Of a DNA stretch of 45,197 nucleotides, positions 33,969 to 41,834 are shown one piece after another. The position numbers were made by a program, and so were the translations under genes. Under the pieces are notes generated by a model. That model did no database searches, had not been told where the DNA came from, and worked only from the letters and a program-made list of their open reading frames with translations. The DNA is taken from assembly GCA_018239985.1 (NCBI GenBank), contig JAFEGK010000019.1:2368-47564 (forward strand), read 5' to 3'. The DNA is from Verrucomicrobiota bacterium. Lineage in GTDB: Bacteria; Chlamydiota; Chlamydiia; Chlamydiales; Rhabdochlamydiaceae. How positions within the stretch are numbered: the first letter of the stretch is position 1; each line of letters opens with the position of its first letter.

Positions 33969-35192
33969 CTAATGATTGATGGTCTCGGTGAGCTCTGCGG
34001 TGGAGCTCTCAGGCCGATTGCGGTCAAAACGGAGCAGAAGGGGAAGGAAGATCGCGATTGTCGCTACGATCATGATCGCAACAGGGTAGATCGTCGCATC
34101 ATAGAGACCGCTTGTGAGGCCCACAACGAAGGCGGCGATAAGCAGCCGCGCGCTTGTCATGAGGCTGGCCGTGATCCCCTTGATATCGGGTAGGATTTCC
34201 ATCCCTTCAGGAAAATAGAGTCCGATTATCCAATTAGCGCCAAAGGCAAAGATCACCATCCCAGTTGTGAGCAAGTAGGGGTCGCGTGGGGCGACGAGCG
34301 CGATGAGCCCTACAAAAGCGCCGCCAAGAACGCTGAGGAAAATTCCTGCTCGTTTGACTTTTGGGATCGACCATTTATTGATTGCCCGTTTGGTCGTCAG
34401 ACTGCCTACAACCCAGCCGCCTAGGACTGCAGCTTGGACAAAGGGGAAGATTGCTTTGCTCATCCCAAATTCGACGACAAACAGTACCGAAATGCCCGAT
34501 AGAAAGGCAATATAGGCTCCAAAAAGAACGCTCGTTGCAATCGTAATCTGCCAGAAGGGGAGGCAAAGCAGAGCTCGTTTAAAGTCAGAAAGGACCTTGG
34601 GGAGGTTAAGCGGAAGCCGGTTTTGTTGGGGCAGGGTCTCTTCAAATTGGAAAATAGAGATCGCCAAACTGACGGCAACGAAGATCGCAATAGCCAAAAA
34701 GTTCGAGCGGAACCCAAAATTATAGTTGAGATAGCCACCTAGCATCGGCGCAGCGGCCATGATGAGGGGAATCGTCGTATTTAATTTATTGAGGGCATTG
34801 ATCGCCCGCTCTTTTTGGAAAGCATCGAAAATGATCGCTGTGCCCAGCGTGAAGCATCCGCCACTGCCAATTCCTTGGAGAATCCGTCCCCAAAGCATCT
34901 GATTGAGATTTTGCGCAAACAGAGTAATGAGACTCCCGAGCAAGAACATCCCCAAAGCGACGAGTAGGGGCTTTTTTCGCCCCCACGAATCAGAAATGGG
35001 ACCGTAAAAGGGGCCTGCAAGGCAGATGCCGACAAAGTTCCAGGTGAGAAGCCCTTGAATTTGACCTTCTGTCGCCTTAAACCATTTCATCATGTCGGGA
35101 AATGCGGGCAGGTAGATATCTGTTTCAACGCAGGCAGCGATGAAGACGACGATGATGAGAAAGAGGAATTTAAGCTCTTTTTTACGGTCCAT
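33969..35192 (-). CDS. MFS multidrug exporter, Bcr/CflA-like
   Basis: A 12-helix proton antiporter of about 407 aa in the inner membrane. The start region has ETDIYLPAFPDM (Bcr/CflA hallmark), the loop 2-3 motif GPISDSWGRKKPLL, and GRILQGIGSGGCFTLGTAI (motif C-like helix 5 region). I chose the ATG near 35192 (MDRKKELKF) because an open frame upstream runs into tRNA-Ser. There is no clear ribosome site. The natural substrate is unknown; drugs are the family norm. Confidence 0.9.
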   Translation of the reverse strand: MDRKKELKFLFLIIVVFIAACVETDIYLPAFPDMMKWFKATEGQIQGLLTWNFVGICLAGPFYGPISDSWGRKKPLLVALGMFLLGSLITLFAQNLNQMLWGRILQGIGSGGCFTLGTAIIFDAFQKERAINALNKLNTTIPLIMAAAPMLGGYLNYNFGFRSNFLAIAIFVAVSLAISIFQFEETLPQQNRLPLNLPKVLSDFKRALLCLPFWQITIATSVLFGAYIAFLSGISVLFVVEFGMSKAIFPFVQAAVLGGWVVGSLTTKRAINKWSIPKVKRAGIFLSVLGGAFVGLIALVAPRDPYLLTTGMVIFAFGANWIIGLYFPEGMEILPDIKGITASLMTSARLLIAAFVVGLTSGLYDATIYPVAIMIVATIAIFLPLLLRFDRNRPESSTAELTETINH

Positions 35193-35253
35193 GGGAACCA
35201 TTCGGGTTTTGGAAGGGGAAAAGCCCCATAGGAGCTTTTGTTTTTTTATAGTA

Positions 35254-35338
35254 CGGAAGAGGTAGGATTCGAACCCACGGTCCCTTGCGGGACTTCTGTT
35301 TTCAAGACAGACGCAATCGGCCACTCTGCCACTCTTCC
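35254..35338 (-). tRNA. tRNA-Ser (anticodon TGA)
   Basis: The minus strand gives acceptor GGAAGAG/CTCTTCC, anticodon stem TCTGT/ACAGA with loop CTTGAAA, a long variable arm (GTCCC GCAA GGGAC) typical of Ser, and T loop TTCGAAT. CCA is not encoded. It lies just upstream of the MFS gene in the same direction. Confidence 0.94.
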
Positions 35339-35370
35339 AACAAGTAGTGTAGTATTATAGCACTCTACAC

Positions 35371-36336
35371 TTAATTTTCAAGTTTCATTTCAAAGTAGAC
35401 TTTCAGGGGAAACTGGGCTTTGTTTAGGTTCGCTAAAAACTCTGCTTCGGTGATTGTCTTTTCATTGAGTGGAATAATAGTAAAAACATCTTTAGGAAAC
35501 ACGGTTATTTCTGCAATATGGGGATCAAGATGCTTATGATCGCTATGTTGCCAAAAAATCAATCGTCCCTTGCATACAGCCATGGCAACCTTATCGACTC
35601 TTGTAAAAAGATCGCAGAGAATATGATTTCGGTTGACTCGGGGAGGTGAAAATTCACGCAAGGGAGTGTCTAAGGTGATCACTTTTGTACGATTAAAATC
35701 GATACCATCCACAACTGGCTGTTCAGATTTTTCAAACCTCTCTTTCTCCTTGTTAAAAACAAACCGATGTTCTGCTCGATTCATCTCAGTAATCAGTTGA
35801 GGAATAGATTCTTTTAAATGTTTTTCTCTCGCCTCAGCTCTTTTAACGGAGGGCATTGGATAGTTGCCTAATTTATCCCAAACCTTGCTGTAGGTGTCAG
35901 TTTCAACCATTAGCACTCTTCTTCTAAAATCCTCTTCAAATGTGAGAGAAAAAATTTTGGGGCCATACTTCAATTCAACGGTGTCATGCGCTCGGCAGTC
36001 TCCAATTAAGTTGCTAGGAAGCATTAGACGCATCTCTTGTTTTTCTTGATTCCGAAGGATAACAGGAATTAGCCAATCGCCCTCCTCGAGAGGAATGGGC
36101 GTTCCATCGCCTTTGGTTAGCGGGGCATTTCCAGCTGCATCTGGCTTGAGGTAGGGGATTGCGGCTTCATCAACAGGGTTCCAATGGGTAAAGGTTATTC
36201 GCTGGTCTTGTCTGTCTGCATCGTATGAACAATCATAGTTGCCTGCAGGAGCATCTCTCAGCTGTTGTCTGAGTGGATTTACAGGAAATAATTCGAGAGG
36301 ACGGTCAGGATTTCCTAAACGATTAGGCGATAACAT
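35371..36336 (-). CDS. orphan soluble protein, 321 aa
   Basis: No family recognised. No signal peptide, membrane segment or catalytic motif stands out. The N-terminal half is rich in Pro, Asp and Asn; a charged helical stretch lies at about 165-205, and the C-terminal third looks beta-rich. AAGGAG lies nine bases upstream of ATG 36336, and the promoter is close to consensus, so it is likely well expressed. It stands alone between tRNA-Ser and the acyl-CoA synthetase gene. Confidence 0.8.
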   Translation of the reverse strand: MLSPNRLGNPDRPLELFPVNPLRQQLRDAPAGNYDCSYDADRQDQRITFTHWNPVDEAAIPYLKPDAAGNAPLTKGDGTPIPLEEGDWLIPVILRNQEKQEMRLMLPSNLIGDCRAHDTVELKYGPKIFSLTFEEDFRRRVLMVETDTYSKVWDKLGNYPMPSVKRAEAREKHLKESIPQLITEMNRAEHRFVFNKEKERFEKSEQPVVDGIDFNRTKVITLDTPLREFSPPRVNRNHILCDLFTRVDKVAMAVCKGRLIFWQHSDHKHLDPHIAEITVFPKDVFTIIPLNEKTITEAEFLANLNKAQFPLKVYFEMKLEN

Positions 36337-36366
36337 AAAAATTTCTCCTTAATTTTAAATCGATTT

Positions 36367-36395
36367 ATTATAGCGATGGCGATTATAATATTCAA
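36367..36395 (-). promoter_or_regulatory. sigma70-like promoter of the 321-aa orphan gene
   Basis: The minus strand reads TTGAAT, 17 bp, TATAAT, about 30 bp upstream of ATG 36336. Confidence 0.65.
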
Positions 36396-36415
36396 TATTG
36401 AAAATATTGGAGATC

Positions 36416-39121
36416 CTATATCTTCAGCACCCCGTTGATCAGTGAGGGGTCCTTTTCGCTGGGGGTGAGGGTGAAGTGGTGCCGCTCGAGCAGCTTTTTC
36501 ATTCCAGTATTGTTCTTGAGGAGTTGGACGGTAACGGTGCTGATTTTTTCCGCGCGGGCGATCTTGAGGACGGCATCGAGCATTTCTGCTCCGAGTCCTT
36601 TGTGTTGCATGTTGTCTTGGATGACAAATTTGAGGTCGGCAGTTGCCGTGTGGGGGGTGCGGCCCAGGCGGGCGGCGGCGACCATTTGGCCCTTATGTTC
36701 TGCGATCAGAAGGATTTCTCGATCATAGTCGGTGTGGCAAATCCGGATCATCCGCTCGTGGGAAATGCGCTGGCTGAGGGGCATCTCTTTGAAATAGCGG
36801 GCTCGGAGGGTCTCTGAAGAGAGCCGTTTCTGGAAATCGACGACGAGAGGTTCATCTTCAGGGCGGACCGGGCGCAAGGTGATTTGCTCATTGTCATCCA
36901 AGGTGCATTTGGAGATATACTGTGAGGGGTAGGGCCGGATGACCGGTTTAGCGATCGGTTCTTTTGAGAGGACGATGCGGGCATCGAGGGCAATCAGCTG
37001 ATCCGAAGAGGCCAGAAGGGGGTTGATGTCGCATTCGGCCAGATGGGGATGGGAGACAATCAATTCTGAGAATGAGACGATAATTTTTTCAAGTTGGGCG
37101 AAATCGATCCCTTCTCTTCCACGGACCCCTTTGAGTGCTTCGTAGATTTTGGTCCGTTTCATCAGGCGGTTTCCTAGTGTCGCGGTGAAGGGGGGGAGGC
37201 CAAGGGCTCGATCTTTATAGACTTCTACCAGTTGTCCGCCAGTTCCGAAGAGTACTACGGGGCCAAATTGTGCATCGATGGTGCTGCCGATGATCAGCTC
37301 GTAGCCTTCGAGTTTGATCATTTTTTGGACAGTGACGCCGAGAAAATGCTCTGCGCCAGCTTTTTCGGTCACCGAATTTTTGATTTGGGTAAACCCCTTT
37401 TCAACGCTCTCTTTGTCTTTTAGATTGAGTAGGACGCCCCCCACGTCAGTTTTGTGGGTGATGGTCTCCGAGTGGAGTTTCAGAACGATGGGGAAACCGA
37501 TCTCTTCAGCGGCTTTGACAGCCTCTTTTGCCGAAGTGGCGATGAGGGTTTTGACGATGGGAATCGAGTAGGCGGCCAGGACCCGTTTAGATTCTTCTTC
37601 GGTGAGCAGTGTTCGCCCTTCTTTGAGGGCATTTTGGATGATCCCTTCGGTAATGTCGATCCGCTTTTTGACGTCTGTGAGGTCTTGACGGATGGCGGGG
37701 GTCTCATAGAGGTATTGTAGGGCGTAACTTTGCCTCCACATCGTCGCGAAGGTCTTGCTGGCACTATCGGGGTAGATGAAATTGGGAATGTTGGAATTGG
37801 ACAAAATGGTGATCCCTTTTTGTATCACTTCTCCGCCCATCCAGCTGGCGAGGATCGGTTTATTGGGGATTTGCGCATAGGGTTTAAGACACTCGGCGGT
37901 TCCTGTCACATCGGTCATATCTTGAGGGGAGAGGATCACGAGAATACCGTCGGTATTGGGGTCTTTTGCGACTATTTCGATCGCTTTTGAGTACCGATCG
38001 GGGCCAGCGTCTCCAAGCAAATCGACTGGATTGGCGTGGCTCCATGCCGCTGGAAGGAATTGGTTAAGTGCTTCGATGGTCTCAGGTGCGAGATTTCCCA
38101 TTTCAGCACCATATTGAGCGGCGGCGTCGGTAGCGAGAACGGCAGGGCCACCTGCATTTGTGAGGATGGTGAGGCGGGGGCCTTTAGGAACCGGTTGTTT
38201 TGCGAGCACTTCAGCCATATCGAATAACTCGCCGATTTCATCGACTCGAAGGACTCCAACGCGGCGCATCGCTGCATCGAAGACCTCGTCGCTACCGGCC
38301 ATCGATCCAGTGTGGGAAGCGGCCGCTTTTGCAGCGGCTTCGGTGCGACCGGCTTTGATGACGATGATCGGTTTGTTCATGACCACTTCTTTGGCAGCAG
38401 AGAGGAAATCTTTGGCATTTCCGATAGTTTCCATGTAGATCAATATGCTGCTGGTATTGGGGTCGTTGCCAAGATAGTCGATCAAATCGCCCCAATTGAC
38501 ATCGGCCATCGATCCAATCGAGACGAAAGCGGAGAATCCGATTTTTTGCTTCAAACTCCAGTCGAGTACCGCCGTGCACATCGCTCCCGATTGGCTGATG
38601 AAGGCGACGTTGCCCTTTAGCGCCATCGAAGCGGCAAAAGTGGCATTGAAATTGGTCAGTGGGTTCATAATGCCTAAGCAATTCGGACCCACAAGGCGCA
38701 AATTACCGGCGCGGGCTCTACGAAGAACTTCGTTTTCTAGTTTGAGCCCTTCAGCGCCAAGTTCTTTAAAGCCGGCGGAAATAATGATGGCCCCCTTGAC
38801 CTTTTTAGCGACACATTGGTCGATCAGAGCCGGAATAGTTTTAGCAGGAGTGATGATGACGACCAGTTCGACTTCTTCGGGGATAGCTTCGATAGAGGGA
38901 TAACATTTGAGGCCGAAAAGGGTTTCGTATTTCGGGTTGACGGGGAAGATTTTGCCTTTAAATTTTCCCGAGATCAAATTGTTTGTCAGGGTATTGCCAA
39001 CAGATTTGGGAGTTTGTGTAGCGCCGATGATCGCTACGCTCTTAGGATTGAAAAATGGCTCGAGCTGCTGCTTGGGCCTTTCTAGATATTCTTGAGAGGG
39101 ATCTACGATAATTTTTGCCAT
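36416..39121 (-). CDS. ADP-forming acyl-CoA synthetase fused to a GNAT acetyltransferase (Pat-like)
   Basis: A 901-aa protein in the order CoA-binding domain (about 20-150, [25 protein letters not shown]), ligase-CoA domain (to about 460), ATP-grasp domain (about 490-715), and C-terminal GNAT domain (about 735-901, with [17 protein letters not shown] as the acetyl-CoA loop). The layout matches protein lysine acetyltransferases Pat/YfiQ. The His of ADP-forming acetyl-CoA synthetases is present ([19 protein letters not shown]), whereas enterobacterial Pat is reported to lack the synthetase activity, so this one may do both. It follows the Tyr/Arg-rich gene by 9 bp. Confidence 0.92.
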   Translation of the reverse strand: MAKIIVDPSQEYLERPKQQLEPFFNPKSVAIIGATQTPKSVGNTLTNNLISGKFKGKIFPVNPKYETLFGLKCYPSIEAIPEEVELVVIITPAKTIPALIDQCVAKKVKGAIIISAGFKELGAEGLKLENEVLRRARAGNLRLVGPNCLGIMNPLTNFNATFAASMALKGNVAFISQSGAMCTAVLDWSLKQKIGFSAFVSIGSMADVNWGDLIDYLGNDPNTSSILIYMETIGNAKDFLSAAKEVVMNKPIIVIKAGRTEAAAKAAASHTGSMAGSDEVFDAAMRRVGVLRVDEIGELFDMAEVLAKQPVPKGPRLTILTNAGGPAVLATDAAAQYGAEMGNLAPETIEALNQFLPAAWSHANPVDLLGDAGPDRYSKAIEIVAKDPNTDGILVILSPQDMTDVTGTAECLKPYAQIPNKPILASWMGGEVIQKGITILSNSNIPNFIYPDSASKTFATMWRQSYALQYLYETPAIRQDLTDVKKRIDITEGIIQNALKEGRTLLTEEESKRVLAAYSIPIVKTLIATSAKEAVKAAEEIGFPIVLKLHSETITHKTDVGGVLLNLKDKESVEKGFTQIKNSVTEKAGAEHFLGVTVQKMIKLEGYELIIGSTIDAQFGPVVLFGTGGQLVEVYKDRALGLPPFTATLGNRLMKRTKIYEALKGVRGREGIDFAQLEKIIVSFSELIVSHPHLAECDINPLLASSDQLIALDARIVLSKEPIAKPVIRPYPSQYISKCTLDDNEQITLRPVRPEDEPLVVDFQKRLSSETLRARYFKEMPLSQRISHERMIRICHTDYDREILLIAEHKGQMVAAARLGRTPHTATADLKFVIQDNMQHKGLGAEMLDAVLKIARAEKISTVTVQLLKNNTGMKKLLERHHFTLTPSEKDPSLINGVLKI

Positions 39122-39130
39122 AATTTTCCA

Positions 39131-39448
39131 TTACCTGCGACGGTAGTAATAATAACGTGGATAGTACCGATCTCGATAGTAGTAGCGTGGACGATAAGGG
39201 CGGCCCCGATCATCATAGCACCCGTAACGGTAAGCTCCAAAATAGCCTGGAGCATAAAAGCGAAACCCTCTGCGGTAGGTATAACCGGGGCCCCAGGTGT
39301 AGCCATGAGGACAAACATAGGGTTCAGAATAGTAATGACCATAGGAATAAGTTCGGACTCGGAAATCGACTTTTTCAATTTTTGTATCATCTGATGAAGT
39401 TGGTGCAACTAACATAAAAAAGGCGTTGATTAAGGCGAAAATATTCAT
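39131..39448 (-). CDS. Tyr/Arg-rich small protein, 105 aa
   Basis: No known family. ATG 39448 has AAGGAG four bases upstream. The N-terminal 20 residues are hydrophobic (MNIFALINAFFMLVAPTSS) and could act as a secretion signal, though without a basic start. From residue 33 the protein is mostly Tyr, Arg and Gly (RTYSYGHYYSEPYVCPHGYT to the end, YYYRRR). Such composition resembles Gly/Tyr-rich secreted or surface proteins. The overlapping frame at 39103-39408 on the same strand is a shadow. Confidence 0.75.
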   Translation of the reverse strand: MNIFALINAFFMLVAPTSSDDTKIEKVDFRVRTYSYGHYYSEPYVCPHGYTWGPGYTYRRGFRFYAPGYFGAYRYGCYDDRGRPYRPRYYYRDRYYPRYYYYRRR

Positions 39449-39507
39449 GGCACTCCTTTTTCTTTATTATTGTTGTTATATTAATTATTTTAAATAACTA
39501 TCTATAA

Positions 39508-40233
39508 CTAATTGATTAAGAAGTGGTTCTTCCTTTGATCAAGAACATATTCAATGAGCTCTTCCCATTTTTTTGCTTTAAAATGAGATGAGACAATAGA
39601 GGGGTCTAGCTTCAACAACTGGCAAAAGCCAGAGATCATCTCAGCTGAGCCTCGTAGAGAAAAGCTTTCAGATTGTTTCCCTATGAATTCTGCCCAGGGG
39701 CGACGCCCGACCAAATAGCAAAGGCCCCTTTCAGAGCTACTCAGAGCAATTTTCTTAAACGAGATCATCGCCTCGGTCATGGTTTTACTCTCAGTGAGAA
39801 AATAGAGAAACTCGAAGGGATCGCCTGGCATGTTCAGGATCTCTTTTTCCCACCGCTCGAGTTGCCATTTATTTCTTAGCCAATGGATCGGTCCTCCAGC
39901 TCCTAAGGTCTGGAAAATTTTGCAGGCAAGTTCATATTTGCGCGGCGCTCTTAGGGAGGGGAACCCATCTTGTGAGAAACTAAAAATTTTATTGCAAAAT
40001 GGATCCCCTTGAGAAAGGTCGATGGCCCGATCAATCTCGGGAGTTTCTGGCCCAGATATGTCAAAAATCCATTTAAAGAATGAGATAATCGCAGAAAACA
40101 GTTGCACAATTAGCCCTGGGGTTTCGTCATAGGAACTCAGGGTAGAGGTGGAATGGGATGTAGGATGCAGGTAGGGAGAATCCGTTGGTGGTGGAGGAAT
40201 AGAAGGTGAGATTCGAGATACAGGGTCTACCAT
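39508..40233 (-). CDS. orphan proline-rich/hydrophobic protein, 241 aa
   Basis: No family recognised. A Pro/Ser/Thr-rich N-terminus (VDPVSRISPSIPPPP, then to about residue 38) leads to a hydrophobic stretch (GLIVQLFSAIISFFKWIFDI, about 42-61), similar in type to the hydrophobic segment of the 7264-8238 protein (SFFSAIASLF). The rest is soluble and helical. I chose ATG 40233 because a near-consensus promoter lies at 40243-40271, which excludes the upstream ATG at 40308 for that transcript. There is no ribosome site; the leader would be about three bases. Possible secreted effector (inference). Confidence 0.68.
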   Translation of the reverse strand: MVDPVSRISPSIPPPPTDSPYLHPTSHSTSTLSSYDETPGLIVQLFSAIISFFKWIFDISGPETPEIDRAIDLSQGDPFCNKIFSFSQDGFPSLRAPRKYELACKIFQTLGAGGPIHWLRNKWQLERWEKEILNMPGDPFEFLYFLTESKTMTEAMISFKKIALSSSERGLCYLVGRRPWAEFIGKQSESFSLRGSAEMISGFCQLLKLDPSIVSSHFKAKKWEELIEYVLDQRKNHFLIN

Positions 40234-40242
40234 AAAGGAGAT

Positions 40243-40271
40243 AGTATAAATTTTAATCTTTTTTCTGACAA
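40243..40271 (-). promoter_or_regulatory. sigma70-like promoter of the 241-aa orphan gene
   Basis: The minus strand reads TTGTCA, 17 bp, TATACT. The -10 box ends nine bases before ATG 40233. Confidence 0.6.
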
Positions 40272-40366
40272 CTGGTATAGCATTTGAAAGTAAATAATTA
40301 TTGTCCATGTTATTTTATTCCTTTTTAGTTTATATTTGTACGAAAAATACAACCAGGAGAAAATTT

Positions 40367-40942
40367 GTGATACAAATTAAGTTTTGGAAAAAATGTGTTT
40401 TAGCCCTCACTTGCGCGGCCCTTATCCTAGGAGCTACTGTCGGGCTGCTGTACAAAAATGTGGAGCAAGAGATCGTTGTCCCACAATCATCAGAATGGCA
40501 ATCCTATACTTCGAGCGATCAGAGTTTTGCTATTCAATTCCCTAATGAGCCGAAAGAAAAAACCGAGCAGACTGTGATCGCCGGAAAAAATCTCTCTTTT
40601 CAAGAGATGAGTGCTGTCCTAAATGAGTCCACCTATTCGGTCAGCTATGTTGATTTTCCGAAGCATTGGAAATGGGTCGGAACCAAAAAATTGCTTAGCA
40701 AGGGATTCGATGCCTTTATTCAAAGTCAGCAAGATCTTGAGGCCCTTGCCAAGCAAAATATCACCACATTCCACGGTTTGCCCGCTCTGGAGTACCACTT
40801 AAGACAAGCAGGCAAAGAGATCGAGGGAAAATTTGTGATCGTCGGCAATACGCTCTATCGGATCACGGTGACCTATCCACTCGCAGTTGCAGAAACTGTT
40901 CAGCCTGACACATTCTTCGGATCGTTTCAGGTGAATGGGTAG
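40367..40942 (+). CDS. membrane-anchored orphan protein, 191 aa
   Basis: No family recognised. GTG 40367 has CAGGAG seven bases upstream; an ATG at 40301 would overlap the divergent gene. Basic residues (IQIKFWKKC) then a single hydrophobic helix (VLALTCAALILGATVGLLY) form a signal anchor. The remainder is an extracytoplasmic domain of about 160 residues, with beta-rich sequence (SFAIQFPNEPKE, LSFQEMSAVLNESTYSVSYVDF, GNTLYRITVTYP) that recalls small lipid- or ligand-binding periplasmic domains. Function unknown. It ends in a large palindromic element. Confidence 0.8.
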   Translation: MIQIKFWKKCVLALTCAALILGATVGLLYKNVEQEIVVPQSSEWQSYTSSDQSFAIQFPNEPKEKTEQTVIAGKNLSFQEMSAVLNESTYSVSYVDFPKHWKWVGTKKLLSKGFDAFIQSQQDLEALAKQNITTFHGLPALEYHLRQAGKEIEGKFVIVGNTLYRITVTYPLAVAETVQPDTFFGSFQVNG

Positions 40943-40945
40943 TTG

Positions 40946-41130
40946 AACTCGACTTTGCAACTTTTTTGGGCCACCAGCCTTGCCTATTTGTCCTCGGACG
41001 TTTGACCTATGGTCAAACTGGGAGATTATTTAAATCGGGAAGGGGTTTCTAACCCCTCCCCGGTTTAAATAACTCCCCGGAGAACAAATATCCCGAGGCT
41101 GGTGGCCCAAAAAAGTTGCAAAGTCGAGTT
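40946..41130. repeat. palindromic element, family D, three-armed
   Basis: Perfect 35-bp outer arms at 40946-40980 and 41096-41130. Inside lie two further hairpins: 41000-41007 with 41011-41018 (8 bp, loop TAT), and 41026-41047 with 41051-41072 (22 bp, two G:T pairs, loop TCT). As RNA it would fold as a long stem ending in two further hairpins. It begins three bases past the stop of the membrane-anchored gene. Confidence 0.9.
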
Positions 41131-41187
41131 GAAGAAATTGCTCTATTCAGATTAATCTGGAGTTTCTTATGAAACCAGGAGATCTGT

Positions 41188-41766
41188 ATGGCAAAGCTCT
41201 ATTTTCGTCACGGCACCGTTGGCAGCGCGAAGACCCTTAATCTTCTCGCTGTTGCCCACAACTATCGGCAACAAGGGAAAGAGATTCTTTTGCTCAAACC
41301 CGAGATCGATACCCGCTTTGGTAGAGAGCAAATTAAGTCGCGAGCCGGCCTCGAAATGACCGCAGATCTTCTCATCCGCCCCGACACTGATCTCCTTTCC
41401 CTCGATTATGAAGGTGTCGATTGCATTTTGGTCGATGAAGCTCAATTCTTGTCGGCCTCGAGTATAGAGCAGCTGCGTGAAATTAGCGTCAGCCGCAATA
41501 TCCCTGTCATTTGCTATGGGCTGCGAACCGATTTTCGCTCCCATCTCTTTGAAGGATCGCGTCGTCTGATGGAGCTTGCCGATTCGATTGAAGAGGTAAA
41601 GGCTACGTGCCATTTCTGCACACGCAAATCGATCATGAATCTCAAGCATGTCAATGGAGTGGCAACTGTCGATGGCCCGACGATCCAGGTGGGTGCCGAG
41701 GAGACCTATCTTCCATCCTGCTACCACTGCTATCAGGCCCATTTGGCCGCCGTGGTTCAATCATAA
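41188..41766 (+). CDS. tdk: thymidine kinase, type II
   Basis: Phosphorylates thymidine in the salvage pathway. The 192-aa protein has the P-loop FRHGTVGSAKTLNLL, the Walker B-like block CILVDEAQFL, ICYGLRTDFR, the zinc pairs CHFC and CYHC, and the thymidine-binding region with VGAEETYLPSC. ATG 41188 has AGGAG six bases upstream. A terminator overlapping the next promoter ends it. Confidence 0.96.
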   Translation: MAKLYFRHGTVGSAKTLNLLAVAHNYRQQGKEILLLKPEIDTRFGREQIKSRAGLEMTADLLIRPDTDLLSLDYEGVDCILVDEAQFLSASSIEQLREISVSRNIPVICYGLRTDFRSHLFEGSRRLMELADSIEEVKATCHFCTRKSIMNLKHVNGVATVDGPTIQVGAEETYLPSCYHCYQAHLAAVVQS

Positions 41767-41780
41767 ATGATTAATTACAG

Positions 41781-41809
41781 TTGAAATATTATCCCCGTTT
41801 TATTAAAAT
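41781..41809 (+). promoter_or_regulatory. sigma70-like promoter of the BTB/LRR-like gene
   Basis: TTGAAA, 17 bp, TAAAAT, giving a start near 41816 and a 19-base leader that contains GGGG five bases before ATG 41835. The promoter lies inside the tdk terminator. Confidence 0.6.
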
Positions 41810-41834
41810 TTAACAAATTAAAAACGGGGTTTTT
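41793..41834 (+). terminator. rho-independent terminator of tdk
   Basis: CCCCGTTTT (41793-41801) pairs with AAAACGGGG (41821-41829) and is followed by five T, ending at the base before ATG 41835. Only read-through tdk RNA contains both arms. Confidence 0.75.

Noticed and set aside
35193-35324. N-terminal extension of the MFS exporter to a GTG at 35324
   Set aside because: The extension reads through tRNA-Ser and lacks membrane-protein character before MDRKKELKF.
39103-39408. 101-aa frame overlapping the Tyr/Arg-rich gene on the same strand
   Set aside because: It has no ribosome site, and its Ile/Val/Ala-rich composition is the shifted reading of Tyr/Arg codons. The 39131-39448 frame has AAGGAG and a hydrophobic start.
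41148-41159. 12-bp palindrome CAGATTAATCTG upstream of tdk as an operator
   Set aside because: Perfect but short, with no recognisable promoter beside it; it could easily occur by chance.
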